NCBI GenBank assembly: GCA_004173415.1
Contig: SEHC01000306.1
Location: forward strand, 1-6,260
DNA from: Lysobacteraceae bacterium
Lineage (GTDB): Bacteria; Pseudomonadota; Gammaproteobacteria; Xanthomonadales; Xanthomonadaceae
Direction: 5' to 3'
DNA: 6,260 bases
Position 1 is the stretch's first letter. Each line of letters begins with the position of its first letter. The position numbers and the translations under genes are program-made. The notes under the pieces are model-generated. The model saw only the letters and a list, made by a program, of their open reading frames with translations, was not told where the DNA came from and did no database searches. Positions 1-6,054 of this stretch are shown one piece after another.

Positions 1-1352
1 CCGCGATGGTGGATGCAGTTGCTGACCGCTTCCTGGCAGATCCGGTACAGCGAGGTCGCCACGTCCTTGGACAGGAGCTGCAGGTCGCCCTGCACCTCGC
101 ACTGGTAGTCCAGGCCACCTTCGCGCGCGACTTGCGCCAGCGGCCCCTCGACCAGCGCGCGCTGCAGGCCGAAGCGGTCCAGCACCGCGGGATAGAGATG
201 GTCGATGACTTCGCGCAGGTGGTGGTGGGCGTCGTTCACCAGCACGCTGATCGAATGCAGGCCCTCGCGCAAGCGCGGGTCGTCGGTGCTGCGCTCGACC
301 ACGCGCAGGCGGGTGGCGATCGCAGTGATGTCCTGGCCCAGCACGTCGTGCAGTTCACCGCCCATCCGCCGTCTTTCCTGCTCCTGCACGGAGGTCAGGC
401 GGTTGGCGACGTTGGTCAGGTCGGAGCTGCGCCGCCCGAGTTGCTCCAGGCTGAGCATCAGCGCCTTGCCCTGGGCGCGAAGGCCATCGGTGGAGGCGCC
501 CAGCAGCAACGCCGCGATGCCGCTGACCGCCAGCAGCAGCTGCAGTTGCTCGGGTTTCCACAATTGCAACAGGCCCTCCAGCGCATGGACGGTGGCCGCG
601 AGCCCGGCCAGGGCCACGGCGGCGGGACGCCAGCCGAAGCGGAAGGCCACCCAGGACAGCGGGAACAGCCCGAGCATCAGCGCGTAGAGCAGCGGTTGGG
701 GGATCGGCAGGCGCGCGACCAGCACGGCGGTCAACGCTGGCAGCAGCACCCGGCCGCCGGCGAGCAGGCCCCGCCACCACGGCAGGCGCTGGCGGACGTG
801 GTCGTACACGGCCAGCAGGGCGGGCGCCAGCACAACGATGCCGACCAGGTCTCCCATCGCATACCCGAACAGGGCCGTGCCGACGACGGGCGGCACCCCA
901 TCGGCGACCGCGCTTGCCGCCACCAGCACCGCCGCGTTGACCAGTGCGGCCAGCGCGCCGCATGCCAGCAGCCTTGGCAGCGAGCCCCCGGTCGAGGTCG
1001 AGGCGCCGGTGCGGTTGCCCAGCTGGCCGACCGCGGCGGCATACAGCAACCACGGGACCATGGTGGTGACCATCAGCACCAAAGGCACCGGATGGGTACG
1101 GTTCCACAGGCTCAGGGCGAGGATCCCGCTCCATTCGGCCAGCGCCATCCATTTCCACAACGGCCGCGGCAGCCGCCACAGCACCGCGACCCGGAGCCCG
1201 GCCGGCAGGAACCAGTAATTGCTGGAGACCAGGAACAGCAGGATCCAGCCCAGCGGGTACAGTCCCAGCAACAAAATGTCCCCGCGCCTGCGATGATGGC
1301 GCGGACGCGCGGCAGGCCAGCTGACCGCGGCATTTTCGGGAACCTGATTCAT
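1..1352 (-). CDS. UhpB/NarL-type membrane sensor histidine kinase, 3' end cut by window edge
   Basis: Inner-membrane sensor kinase expected to phosphorylate the adjacent response regulator. The first 450 residues are visible. Residues 1-24 are cytoplasmic and basic (R/H cluster at 16-23). Residues 25 to about 287 hold roughly eight hydrophobic segments resembling the MASE1-like sensor of E. coli UhpB, including an AGLR...LW block near 51-67. A linker follows, then the HisKA_3 dimerisation domain with ERRRMGGELHDVLGQ at 326-340; His335 is the predicted phosphoacceptor. The HATPase_c domain begins near 425 and its N-box CQEAVSN is present (Asn445), but the later ATP-binding boxes lie beyond position 1. 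I chose the ATG at 1352; an in-frame ATG at 1391 would run further into the neighbour. No strong Shine-Dalgarno is visible. The start overlaps the divergent regulator's start by 2 nt. The ligand is unknown: similarity to UhpB does not prove sugar-phosphate sensing. Confidence 0.92.
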   Translation of the reverse strand, partial: MNQVPENAAVSWPAARPRHHRRRGDILLLGLYPLGWILLFLVSSNYWFLPAGLRVAVLWRLPRPLWKWMALAEWSGILALSLWNRTHPVPLVLMVTTMVPWLLYAAAVGQLGNRTGASTSTGGSLPRLLACGALAALVNAAVLVAASAVADGVPPVVGTALFGYAMGDLVGIVVLAPALLAVYDHVRQRLPWWRGLLAGGRVLLPALTAVLVARLPIPQPLLYALMLGLFPLSWVAFRFGWRPAAVALAGLAATVHALEGLLQLWKPEQLQLLLAVSGIAALLLGASTDGLRAQGKALMLSLEQLGRRSSDLTNVANRLTSVQEQERRRMGGELHDVLGQDITAIATRLRVVERSTDDPRLREGLHSISVLVNDAHHHLREVIDHLYPAVLDRFGLQRALVEGPLAQVAREGGLDYQCEVQGDLQLLSKDVATSLYRICQEAVSNCIHHR

Positions 1353-1992
1353 GGCGCCACTCGGGATCTTGTTGGTCGACGACCATCCCATCGTCCGTTC
1401 CGGCTTCCGCCAGTTGCTGGAGCTCGAACCGGGCTGGACGGTGGTGGCGGAGGTGGGCAGCGCGCAGGAACTGGCCGCCACGCTGTTGACCACGTCGTGC
1501 GATGTGCTGGTGCTGGACCTGAATCTACCAGACGGCGACGGCATGGTGATGATCCGCCAGCTGCTCGCCCAGCGGCCGAAACTGGCGATCCTGGTGATGA
1601 GCATGCACGACGGCGCGCTGTACGTGCAGGAAGCGCTGGCCGCCGGGGCCAGGGGCTATGTCAGCAAGCGGGCGGCGCCGGACGAGCTGATCGATGCGAT
1701 CCGGGCGATCGAGCGTGGCGAGCAGTACCTGGACCGCGAGCTGCGCACGCGGGTGGCGGCGGCCGAAGACAGCGGCCAGTACCACGCGCTGCCGGAACTG
1801 ACCGAGCGCGAAGCGCAGATCTTCCTGCTGCTGGCGCGCGGGCATTCGGTCGCCCGGGTCGCGGCGACCATCGGCATCAGCAACAAGACCGCCTACGCGC
1901 ACCGCAGCAGCATCTACAACAAGTACAAGCTCGGTTCGGACCACGAATTGCGCGAGCTGGCCAGGCGCCGCGGGCTGGTGGCGGCTGACTGA
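1351..1992 (+). CDS. UhpA-like NarL/LuxR-family response regulator
   Basis: Cytoplasmic DNA-binding response regulator of 213 residues, a normal length for the NarL/FixJ class. The receiver domain spans about 5-122: acidic pair Asp10/Asp11, phosphoacceptor Asp56 (in LVLDLNLPD), Ser84 and Lys106 (in GYVSKR). The opening DDHPIVRSGF, the LEP...VVAE block and the AGARGYVSKR...PDELI block resemble E. coli UhpA as I recall it. A LuxR-type helix-turn-helix follows at about 149-195 (LTEREAQ..., recognition helix near NKTAYAHRSSIY). The start is well fixed because only four residues precede the first receiver strand and no later start would keep the acidic pocket. It is probably the partner of the divergent kinase. 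Its target genes are not visible; the next gene, fdxA, converges on it. No clear sigma-70 promoter was seen upstream, and any promoter must lie inside the kinase gene. Confidence 0.95.
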   Translation: MAPLGILLVDDHPIVRSGFRQLLELEPGWTVVAEVGSAQELAATLLTTSCDVLVLDLNLPDGDGMVMIRQLLAQRPKLAILVMSMHDGALYVQEALAAGARGYVSKRAAPDELIDAIRAIERGEQYLDRELRTRVAAAEDSGQYHALPELTEREAQIFLLLARGHSVARVAATIGISNKTAYAHRSSIYNKYKLGSDHELRELARRRGLVAAD

Positions 1993-2034
1993 GCGGCAGG
2001 CAGGCGCCGGGATCAGCCGGGGCCGGGCGGCGCG

Positions 2035-2358
2035 CTAGCGCTCCAGCAGCGGCAGCTTGTCCGGCTTGCCTTCCCATTCCTTGGCGTCGGGCAGGGCGTC
2101 CTTGCGCACGGTGATCACCGGCCAGGCCTTCGACAGTTCGGCATTCAGGGCCACGTAGCCTTCCTGGCCGGCCGGCACGTCGTCCTCGGGGTAGATCGCG
2201 TTGATCGGGCACTCCGGTTCGCACAGGGTGCAGTCGATGCACTCGTCCGGATCGATCACCAGGAAATTGGGGCCTTCGTGGAAACAGTCGACCGGGCACA
2301 CCTCGACACAGTCGGTGTACTTGCACTTGATGCAGTTCTCGGTGACGACGAAGGGCAT
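2035..2358 (-). CDS. fdxA: Seven-iron ferredoxin FdxA ([3Fe-4S][4Fe-4S])
   Basis: Small soluble electron carrier of 107 residues, nearly collinear with Azotobacter vinelandii ferredoxin I. Expected cluster ligands are all present: Cys9, Cys17 and Cys50 for the [3Fe-4S] cluster, and Cys21, Cys40, Cys43 and Cys46 for the [4Fe-4S] cluster. Cys12 and Cys25 match the two further conserved, non-ligand cysteines of the family. The motifs CIKCKYTDCVEVCPVDC and CIDCTLCEPECP carry these residues. The C-terminal extension ending in LLER is typical of the long FdxA type. The start gives MPFVVT, matching the family N-terminus. It converges on the response regulator with 42 nt between stops, and no good bidirectional terminator was seen there. 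Its redox partners are unknown from this context. Codon use matches the neighbours and the gene appears intact. Confidence 0.97.
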   Translation of the reverse strand: MPFVVTENCIKCKYTDCVEVCPVDCFHEGPNFLVIDPDECIDCTLCEPECPINAIYPEDDVPAGQEGYVALNAELSKAWPVITVRKDALPDAKEWEGKPDKLPLLER

Positions 2359-2385
2359 GGTCCGGTCCGGTGCTTGAGGCCCGCT

Positions 2386-2415
2386 AGTTTAAATCACCGC
2401 GTCCCGACATGCCGA
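2386..2415 (-). promoter_or_regulatory. Possible fdxA promoter
   Basis: Read on minus, TCGGCA (2410-2415), an 18-nt spacer and TAAACT (2386-2391) each match 4 of 6 sigma-70 consensus bases. The -10 sits in the only A/T-rich patch between fdxA and the tRNA terminator, about 28 nt before the fdxA ATG. The match is weak and the call rests mainly on position. Confidence 0.35.
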
Positions 2416-2441
2416 CGCCGCGCGACGCCGCGGCCATCGGC

Positions 2442-2474
2442 AAAAAAGAAGGCCCGGCTTTCGAGGGCCGGGCC
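2442..2474 (-). terminator. Intrinsic terminator of tRNA-Glu
   Basis: On minus this reads as a perfect 8-bp stem GGCCCGGC/GCCGGGCC (2451-2458 with 2467-2474) with an 8-nt loop, followed by the U-rich tail TTCTTTTTT (2442-2450). It lies about 50 nt beyond the tRNA 3' end and separates the tRNA from fdxA. On the plus strand the A-run precedes the stem, so it acts in the minus direction only. Confidence 0.85.
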
Positions 2475-2492
2475 TGCTGGCGATCCTGGCTG

Positions 2493-2509
2493 GCGGCCCC
2501 GGGGGCCGC
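2493..2509 (-). other. GC-rich hairpin in the tRNA-Glu trailer
   Basis: A perfect 7-bp inverted repeat GCGGCCC/GGGCCGC with a 3-nt loop lies 15 nt after the encoded CCA of tRNA-Glu. It has no T-run, so it is not a terminator by itself. It may guide 3' trailer processing or protect the precursor, or may be chance in GC-rich DNA. Confidence 0.4.
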
Positions 2510-2524
2510 TGCAGGACGCTTGTA

Positions 2525-2599
2525 TGGTGCTCCCTAGGGAATTCGAATCCCTATTTTAGCCTTGAGAGGGCCACGTCCTAACCGTTAGACGAAGGGAGC
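2525..2599 (-). tRNA. tRNA-Glu (anticodon CTC)
   Basis: A 75-nt gene with the 3' CCA encoded. The acceptor stem is GCTCCCT with AGGGAGC, and the discriminator is A. The D arm has a 3-bp stem GTC/GAC, as in E. coli tRNA-Glu. The anticodon stem is TGGCC/GGCTA with one G-T pair around loop CTCTCAA; the anticodon CTC is at plus positions 2564-2566 (read GAG on plus). The T arm is AGGGA-TTCGAAT-TCCCT. All stems pair fully. It reads GAG, the main Glu codon in such a high-GC genome. It stands alone between its own promoter and terminator, divergent from pcnB. Confidence 0.97.
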
Positions 2600-2603
2600 G
2601 TTT

Positions 2604-2633
2604 TTGGTAAGCAACGCCGTGACGGACTAGTAT
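2604..2633 (+). promoter_or_regulatory. Possible pcnB-folK-pan operon promoter
   Basis: On plus, TTGGTA (2604-2609), an 18-nt spacer and TAGTAT (2628-2633) each match 4 of 6 consensus bases. The -10 overlaps the tRNA promoter's -10 on the opposite strand. It is the best candidate I see before pcnB, but the match is modest. Confidence 0.35.
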
Positions 2634-2658
2634 ATTCGCCAGTCGGGGGCCGCGGCAA
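2629..2658 (-). promoter_or_regulatory. Sigma-70 promoter of tRNA-Glu
   Basis: On minus, TTGCCG (2653-2658), an 18-nt spacer and TATACT (2629-2634) stand 29 nt before the tRNA 5' end. The -10 matches 5 of 6 consensus bases and the -35 matches 4 of 6. The bases after the -10 are mostly G/C, which would fit stringent control, though that is inference. Confidence 0.7.
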
Positions 2659-2747
2659 TGCCGGGTGGCCCCTCACCAGGCTGGTCGCCAGCGGCGTCCG
2701 GCCGCGAAAACCAGGCCAACGCCACTCCCGCTCCACCACTTTCGACA

Positions 2748-2762
2748 CGGACCGCCACCATT
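2748..2762 (+). promoter_or_regulatory. Probable ATT (AUU) start of pcnB with weak Shine-Dalgarno
   Basis: ATT at 2760-2762 is in the pcnB frame and gives (M)TSPASTPPVALRVIPRDQ, a short N-terminus of the kind expected for this family; CGGA (2748-2751) lies 8 nt before it. No ATG lies between it and the conserved region. E. coli pcnB is known to start at AUU. The in-frame ATG at 2658 is the alternative; the 34 codons from that ATG up to the ATT have 11 third positions ending in A/T, far more than the surrounding genes. Confidence 0.5.
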
Positions 2763-3913
2763 ACGTCGCCAGCCTCCACACCCCCCGTCGCCCTGCGCGT
2801 GATCCCACGCGACCAGCACAACATCTCGCGCCGGGACATCAGCCCCAACGCACTGCGCGTGCTCTATCGTCTGCGCGATGCCGGCTTCTCCGCCTACCTG
2901 GTGGGCGGCGCGGTCCGCGACCTGCTGGTCGGCGGCCACCCCAAGGATTTGTCTACGGCAGCATCGAGGACGACGCGGTGCGCCGCGACTTCACCGCCAA
3001 CGCGCTGTATTACGCGATCGAGGATTTCTCGGTGCGCGATTACGTCGGCGGCTTCGAGGACGTGCAGGCCCGCAAGATGAAGCTGATCGGCGATCCCGAG
3101 CAGCGCTACCGCGAAGACCCGGTGCGGATGCTGCGCGCGGTCCGGCTGGCGGCCAAGCTGGGTTTCGAGATCGACCCGGACTCGGCCGGTCCGATCCCGC
3201 AGCTGGCGCCGCTGCTGTCCGAAGCGGCGCCTGCGCGGCTGTTCGAGGAACTGCTGAAGCTGTTCCTTTCCGGCAACGCGGTGGCCAGCTTCGAGGGCCT
3301 GGAGCAATACGGGTTGCTGGCGGCGGTGCTGCCGGAAACCGCCGCGGCACTGGCTTCCAACCGCAGCGGCGCGCTGCGCGCCATGGTCCTGGAAGGGCTG
3401 CGCGGCACCGATGCGCGGGTGGCCAACGACGAGCCGGTGTCGCCGGCGTTCCTGTTCGCCCTGCTGTTGTGGCCGGCGTACTGCCGTGCGCTGATCGGCC
3501 TCCAGGCCCAGGGCATGCAGGCCGAGGAGGCGCAACGCCGCGCCGCCGACCGGGTGACCCTGCACCAGCTGGGCACGGTCGCGCTGCCGCGCCGCTTCTC
3601 GCTGCCGATGCAGGAGATCTGGCTGCTGCAGTCGCGTTTCAGTTCGCGCCAGCGCAAGCGGGTCACCCGCCTGCTGGCCCATCCGCGGTTTCGCGCGGCC
3701 TACGACTTCCTGCTGCTGCGCCTGGCCGCTTCCAGCGAGCATGCCGAGGACGTGGCGTTCTGGCGCGAGGCGCAGACCCAGTCCAACGAAGAGCTGTCCG
3801 CGACCCTGGGCGTGGCCGCGCCTCGCGATGCCTATGCCGAGGTCGACGCGCCGCCGCCCAAGCGCCGCCGCCGCCGGCGTCGCAGCGGCGGCGAGGCACC
3901 CGCCGCGGAATGA
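2760..3913 (+). pseudogene. pcnB: Poly(A) polymerase PcnB, internal deletion with frame change
   Basis: PcnB adds 3' poly(A) tails to RNA and promotes its decay. From the ATT at 2760 (or the in-frame ATG at 2658) the reading matches the family through VIPRDQHNISRRDIS, the nucleotidyltransferase motif LVGGAVRDLLVGG and HPKD (Asp63, the equivalent of E. coli Asp80). At 2950/2951 it jumps to VYGSIEDDAVRRDF in another frame. About 69 residues are missing against E. coli PcnB, including the Asp82 equivalent and the template-binding region before RRDF; the Asp162 equivalent is kept. Beyond the junction it is normal: REDPVRMLRAVR, the helical body, and a basic tail with seven consecutive Arg. Without correction the 5' frame stops at 3080, and an ATG at 2978 opens the 3' part. 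The TGA overlaps the folK ATG (ATGA). The product should be inactive if the sequence is right; an assembly error is a real alternative. Confidence 0.9.
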
Positions 3914-4422
3914 GTCTTCCCGCGATCGCCTTCGTGGGCCTGGGTGGCAACCTGGGCGATGCCGCCGTGACTGTGCGCGCGGCCATCGACGCCCTGGGCC
4001 GGCTGCCGGACACCCGGCTGCATTCCGCTTCGCGCCTGTACCGGACCCCGGCCTGGGGGCTTGAAAAGCAACCGGACTTCATCAATGCGGTGGCCAGGCT
4101 GGAAACCGGGCTGGCCGCGCCGGCGCTGTTGGATGTGCTGCTGGAGACCGAGCGCGGCTTCGGGCGGCAGCGCGAGCCAGGCCTGCGCTGGGGCCCGCGG
4201 ACCCTGGACCTGGACCTGCTGCTGCATGGCGAGCAGGTGCTGGACCAGCCCGGCCTGCGGCTGCCGCACCCGCACCTGCACGAGCGCGCCTTCGTGCTGG
4301 TGCCGCTGCTCGACCTAGCCCCGGACCTGCATATTCCCGGCCATGGGCCGGCCCGCGACCTGTTGCGGAAACTGGATGCCTCGGCCATCGAGCCGCTGGG
4401 ATCGCCGCCGTTGGAGTCATAA
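3910..4422 (+). CDS. folK: 2-amino-4-hydroxy-6-hydroxymethyldihydropteridine pyrophosphokinase (HPPK)
   Basis: Cytoplasmic folate-pathway enzyme that transfers pyrophosphate from ATP to 6-hydroxymethyl-7,8-dihydropterin, making the substrate for dihydropteroate synthase. It has 170 residues, a normal length. Family motifs appear in order: GLGGNLGD at 10-17, SRLYRTPAWG at 41-50, QPDFINAV at 54-61, the signature RWGPRTLDLDLLLHG at 93-107 with the Mg-binding Asp100 and Asp102, and LPHPHLHERAFVLVPL at 118-133. The start is set by its 4-nt ATGA overlap with the pcnB stop, which suggests translational coupling; a GAGG sits 13 nt upstream. panB begins 7 nt after its stop. The gene is intact with codon use like its neighbours. 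Confidence 0.97.
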   Translation: MSLPAIAFVGLGGNLGDAAVTVRAAIDALGRLPDTRLHSASRLYRTPAWGLEKQPDFINAVARLETGLAAPALLDVLLETERGFGRQREPGLRWGPRTLDLDLLLHGEQVLDQPGLRLPHPHLHERAFVLVPLLDLAPDLHIPGHGPARDLLRKLDASAIEPLGSPPLES

Positions 4423-4429
4423 TCCACCC

Positions 4430-5242
4430 ATGAGCACGCAGACCGAAATACGCAAGTGGACCCTGCCCGAGCTGGCCCAGGCCAAGCGCGACGGCCGCAG
4501 GCTGGTGATGCTGACCGCCTACGACTACGGGTTCGCCCGGGTCGCCGACGCCAATGGCGTGGACCTGGTGCTGATCGGCGACTCGCTGGGCATGGTGGTG
4601 CAGGGCAGAGCCTCGACCCTGCCGGTCAGCGTGGCCGACATCGTCTACCACACCGGCGTGGTCGCCCGCGGGCTGGCGCGGGCGATGCTGGTTTCCGACC
4701 TGCCGTTCCAGTCCGACGCCACTCCCGAGCGCGCGCTGGAAGCTTCGGTGGCCCTGCTCCAGGCGGGCGCCGAGATGGTCAAACTGGAAGGGGCAGGACA
4801 CAAGCTGGAAGTGATCCGCTTCCTGGCCGAACGCGACATCCCGGTCTGCGCGCACCTGGGCCTGACCCCGCAGTCGGTATTGAAACTGGGTGGCTACAAG
4901 GTTCAGGGCCGCGACGAAGCCGCCGCAGCGCGCCTGCGCGCCGACGCCCTGGCAGTGGCCGAAGCGGGAGCCTCGCTGCTGGTCCTGGAATGCGTGCCTT
5001 CGGCGGTGGCCACGGCCATAACCCAAGCCTTGCCGATCCCGACCATCGGCATCGGCGCCGGTCCCGGTTGCGACGGCCAGGTGCTGGTGCTGCATGACCT
5101 GCTGGGCATCGACATGGGCCATCGCCGGCCGAAGTTCGTCAAGGATTTCCTGGCCGACGGCGGCTCGATCGCCGGCGCGGTCCGCGCCTACGCCGGGGCG
5201 GTCCGCGACGGCTCCTTCCCTGACGCGGCACACTCCTATTGA
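4430..5242 (+). CDS. panB: 3-methyl-2-oxobutanoate hydroxymethyltransferase (ketopantoate hydroxymethyltransferase)
   Basis: First committed enzyme of pantothenate synthesis: it transfers a hydroxymethyl group from 5,10-methylene-tetrahydrofolate to alpha-ketoisovalerate, giving ketopantoate. It has 270 residues and forms a TIM barrel in this family. Metal and substrate residues align with E. coli PanB at a constant offset of six: Asp51 (in GDSLGM), Asp90 (in SDLPF), Lys118 and Glu120 (in VKLEG), and Glu187 (in LECVP). The blocks HLGLTPQSV, GGYKVQGR and IGIGAG are also present. I chose the ATG at 4430, 7 nt after folK, giving MSTQTEIRKWTL; the same frame is open back to 4343 but that part lies inside folK. 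GGAG at 4413-4416 may serve as a distant ribosome-binding site. The gene is intact. Confidence 0.98.
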   Translation: MSTQTEIRKWTLPELAQAKRDGRRLVMLTAYDYGFARVADANGVDLVLIGDSLGMVVQGRASTLPVSVADIVYHTGVVARGLARAMLVSDLPFQSDATPERALEASVALLQAGAEMVKLEGAGHKLEVIRFLAERDIPVCAHLGLTPQSVLKLGGYKVQGRDEAAAARLRADALAVAEAGASLLVLECVPSAVATAITQALPIPTIGIGAGPGCDGQVLVLHDLLGIDMGHRRPKFVKDFLADGGSIAGAVRAYAGAVRDGSFPDAAHSY

Positions 5243-5276
5243 AGCGCGGTTGCGCAAGGCCGGAACCCTCGACCCG

Positions 5277-5962
5277 ATGATCGAAACCATTACCGAGCTG
5301 GATGCGCTTCGCGCCCGGGTCAACGGCTGGAAGCGCGAAGGCCTGCGGGTCGGCTTCGTGCCGACCATGGGCAACCTGCACGCAGGCCACTACTCGCTGG
5401 TCATGCTGGTGCGCCAGTACGTCGATCGCGTGGTCTCCAGCGTGTTCGTCAACCCGACCCAGTTCGGGCCGAACGAGGATTTCACCCGCTACCCGCGCAC
5501 CCCGGAGGCCGACACCAGCGGCCTGGAAGGCGCCGGCTGCGACGTGCTGTGGCTGCCGACGGTGGAATCGATGTATCCGTTCGGCGTGGATCTGGCGGCC
5601 AAGGTGCACGTACCCGGGGTCAGCGGGCTGCTCGAGGGCGCCCATCGCCCGGGCCATTTCGATGGCGTGTGCACGGTGGTCTCGCGCCTGTTCAACCAGG
5701 TGCAGCCGGACATCGCCGCGTTCGGCAAGAAGGACTACCAGCAACTGGCGGTGATCCGGCAGATGGTGCGGGACCTGGCGTTCCCGGTCGAAGTGCTGGG
5801 TGGCGGGATCGTGCGCGAGGCCGATGGCCTGGCCATGAGTTCGCGCAACCAGTACCTGTCCGCCGACGAGCGGCCGCGCGCCGCGGCGAGGAAGGCCCCA
5901 GGGTCGCGCTGATCGCGGCCAGGCTGGGCAGGACCCGGCTGATCGACAACCTGGAGTGGTGA
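5277..5962 (+). pseudogene. panC: Pantothenate synthetase PanC, internal deletion with frame change
   Basis: PanC condenses pantoate with beta-alanine using ATP. The N-terminal Rossmann domain is complete and normal: PTMGNLHAGH at 29-38 (HIGH-like, His35/His38), FVNPTQFGPNEDF at 57-69, FDGV at 128-131, GKKDYQQL at 150-157, and the KMSKS-like MSSRN at 187-191. After SADERPRA (about residue 202) the frame runs through a short unrelated tail to TGA at 5910-5912. The true C-terminus, ending ARLGRTRLIDNLEW, resumes in another frame and stops at 5960-5962. Against E. coli PanC (283 residues) about 55 residues of the C-terminal lid domain are missing. A hairpin (CCGCG-CGC-CGCGG, 5874-5886) sits at the junction. 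The ATG at 5277 fits the family start; the panB stop is 34 nt upstream. It is probably inactive if the sequence is correct, which would make the cell depend on external pantothenate; an assembly error is plausible. Confidence 0.9.
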
Positions 5963-5985
5963 GCGCCGGGCTGGCGGCGGAGCGG

Positions 5986-6003
5986 CCGGCCGGCGCTGGC
6001 CGG
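5986..6003. other. Inverted repeat between panC and panD
   Basis: CCGGCC (5986-5991), a 6-nt loop and GGCCGG (5998-6003) form a strong short hairpin 23 nt after the panC stop. No T-run follows, so it is not a classical terminator. It could mark an mRNA processing or attenuation point before panD, or be chance in GC-rich DNA. Confidence 0.35.
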
Positions 6004-6018
6004 TAACCGCGGCGCTGG

Positions 6019-6024
6019 TAGACT
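6019..6024 (+). promoter_or_regulatory. Possible -10 element for panD
   Basis: TAGACT matches 4 of 6 bases of the sigma-70 -10 and lies 30 nt before the panD ATG, in a 92-nt gap that is long compared with the other spacings of the cluster. No good -35 was found 17 nt upstream (CTGGCC at 5996-6001), so the call is tentative. Confidence 0.25.
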
Positions 6025-6054
6025 CGGGGCACTCCCACGCGCCCGCCGGACACC

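Noticed and set aside
355..1386. 343-codon minus-strand frame over the kinase
   Set aside because: It is the wrong frame of the kinase; the true frame carries the membrane segments and the ELHDVLGQ and CQEAVSN motifs.
6..1988. 660-codon plus-strand open frame covering the kinase region and most of the regulator
   Set aside because: It is antisense to the kinase and out of frame with the regulator; it is rich in Gln/Arg/Gly low-complexity sequence with no family motif, typical of shadow frames in high-GC DNA.
1993..2034. GC-rich gap between the converging regulator and fdxA genes as a bidirectional terminator
   Set aside because: Only short imperfect pairings and no T-run on either strand.
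3859..3883. Run of Arg codons near the pcnB 3' end as a possible repeat or novel motif
   Set aside because: Arg-rich C-terminal tails are usual in PcnB, including E. coli; the repeat simply reflects CGC codons.
2878..3909. Long plus-strand frame continuous with folK, suggesting a pcnB-folK fusion
   Set aside because: The part before 3910 is an out-of-frame reading of pcnB; only the folK part matches a family, and the ATGA overlap defines its start.
4082..5374. 430-codon minus-strand frame opposite folK, panB and panC
   Set aside because: It is antisense to three well-identified genes, of low complexity and without recognisable domains.
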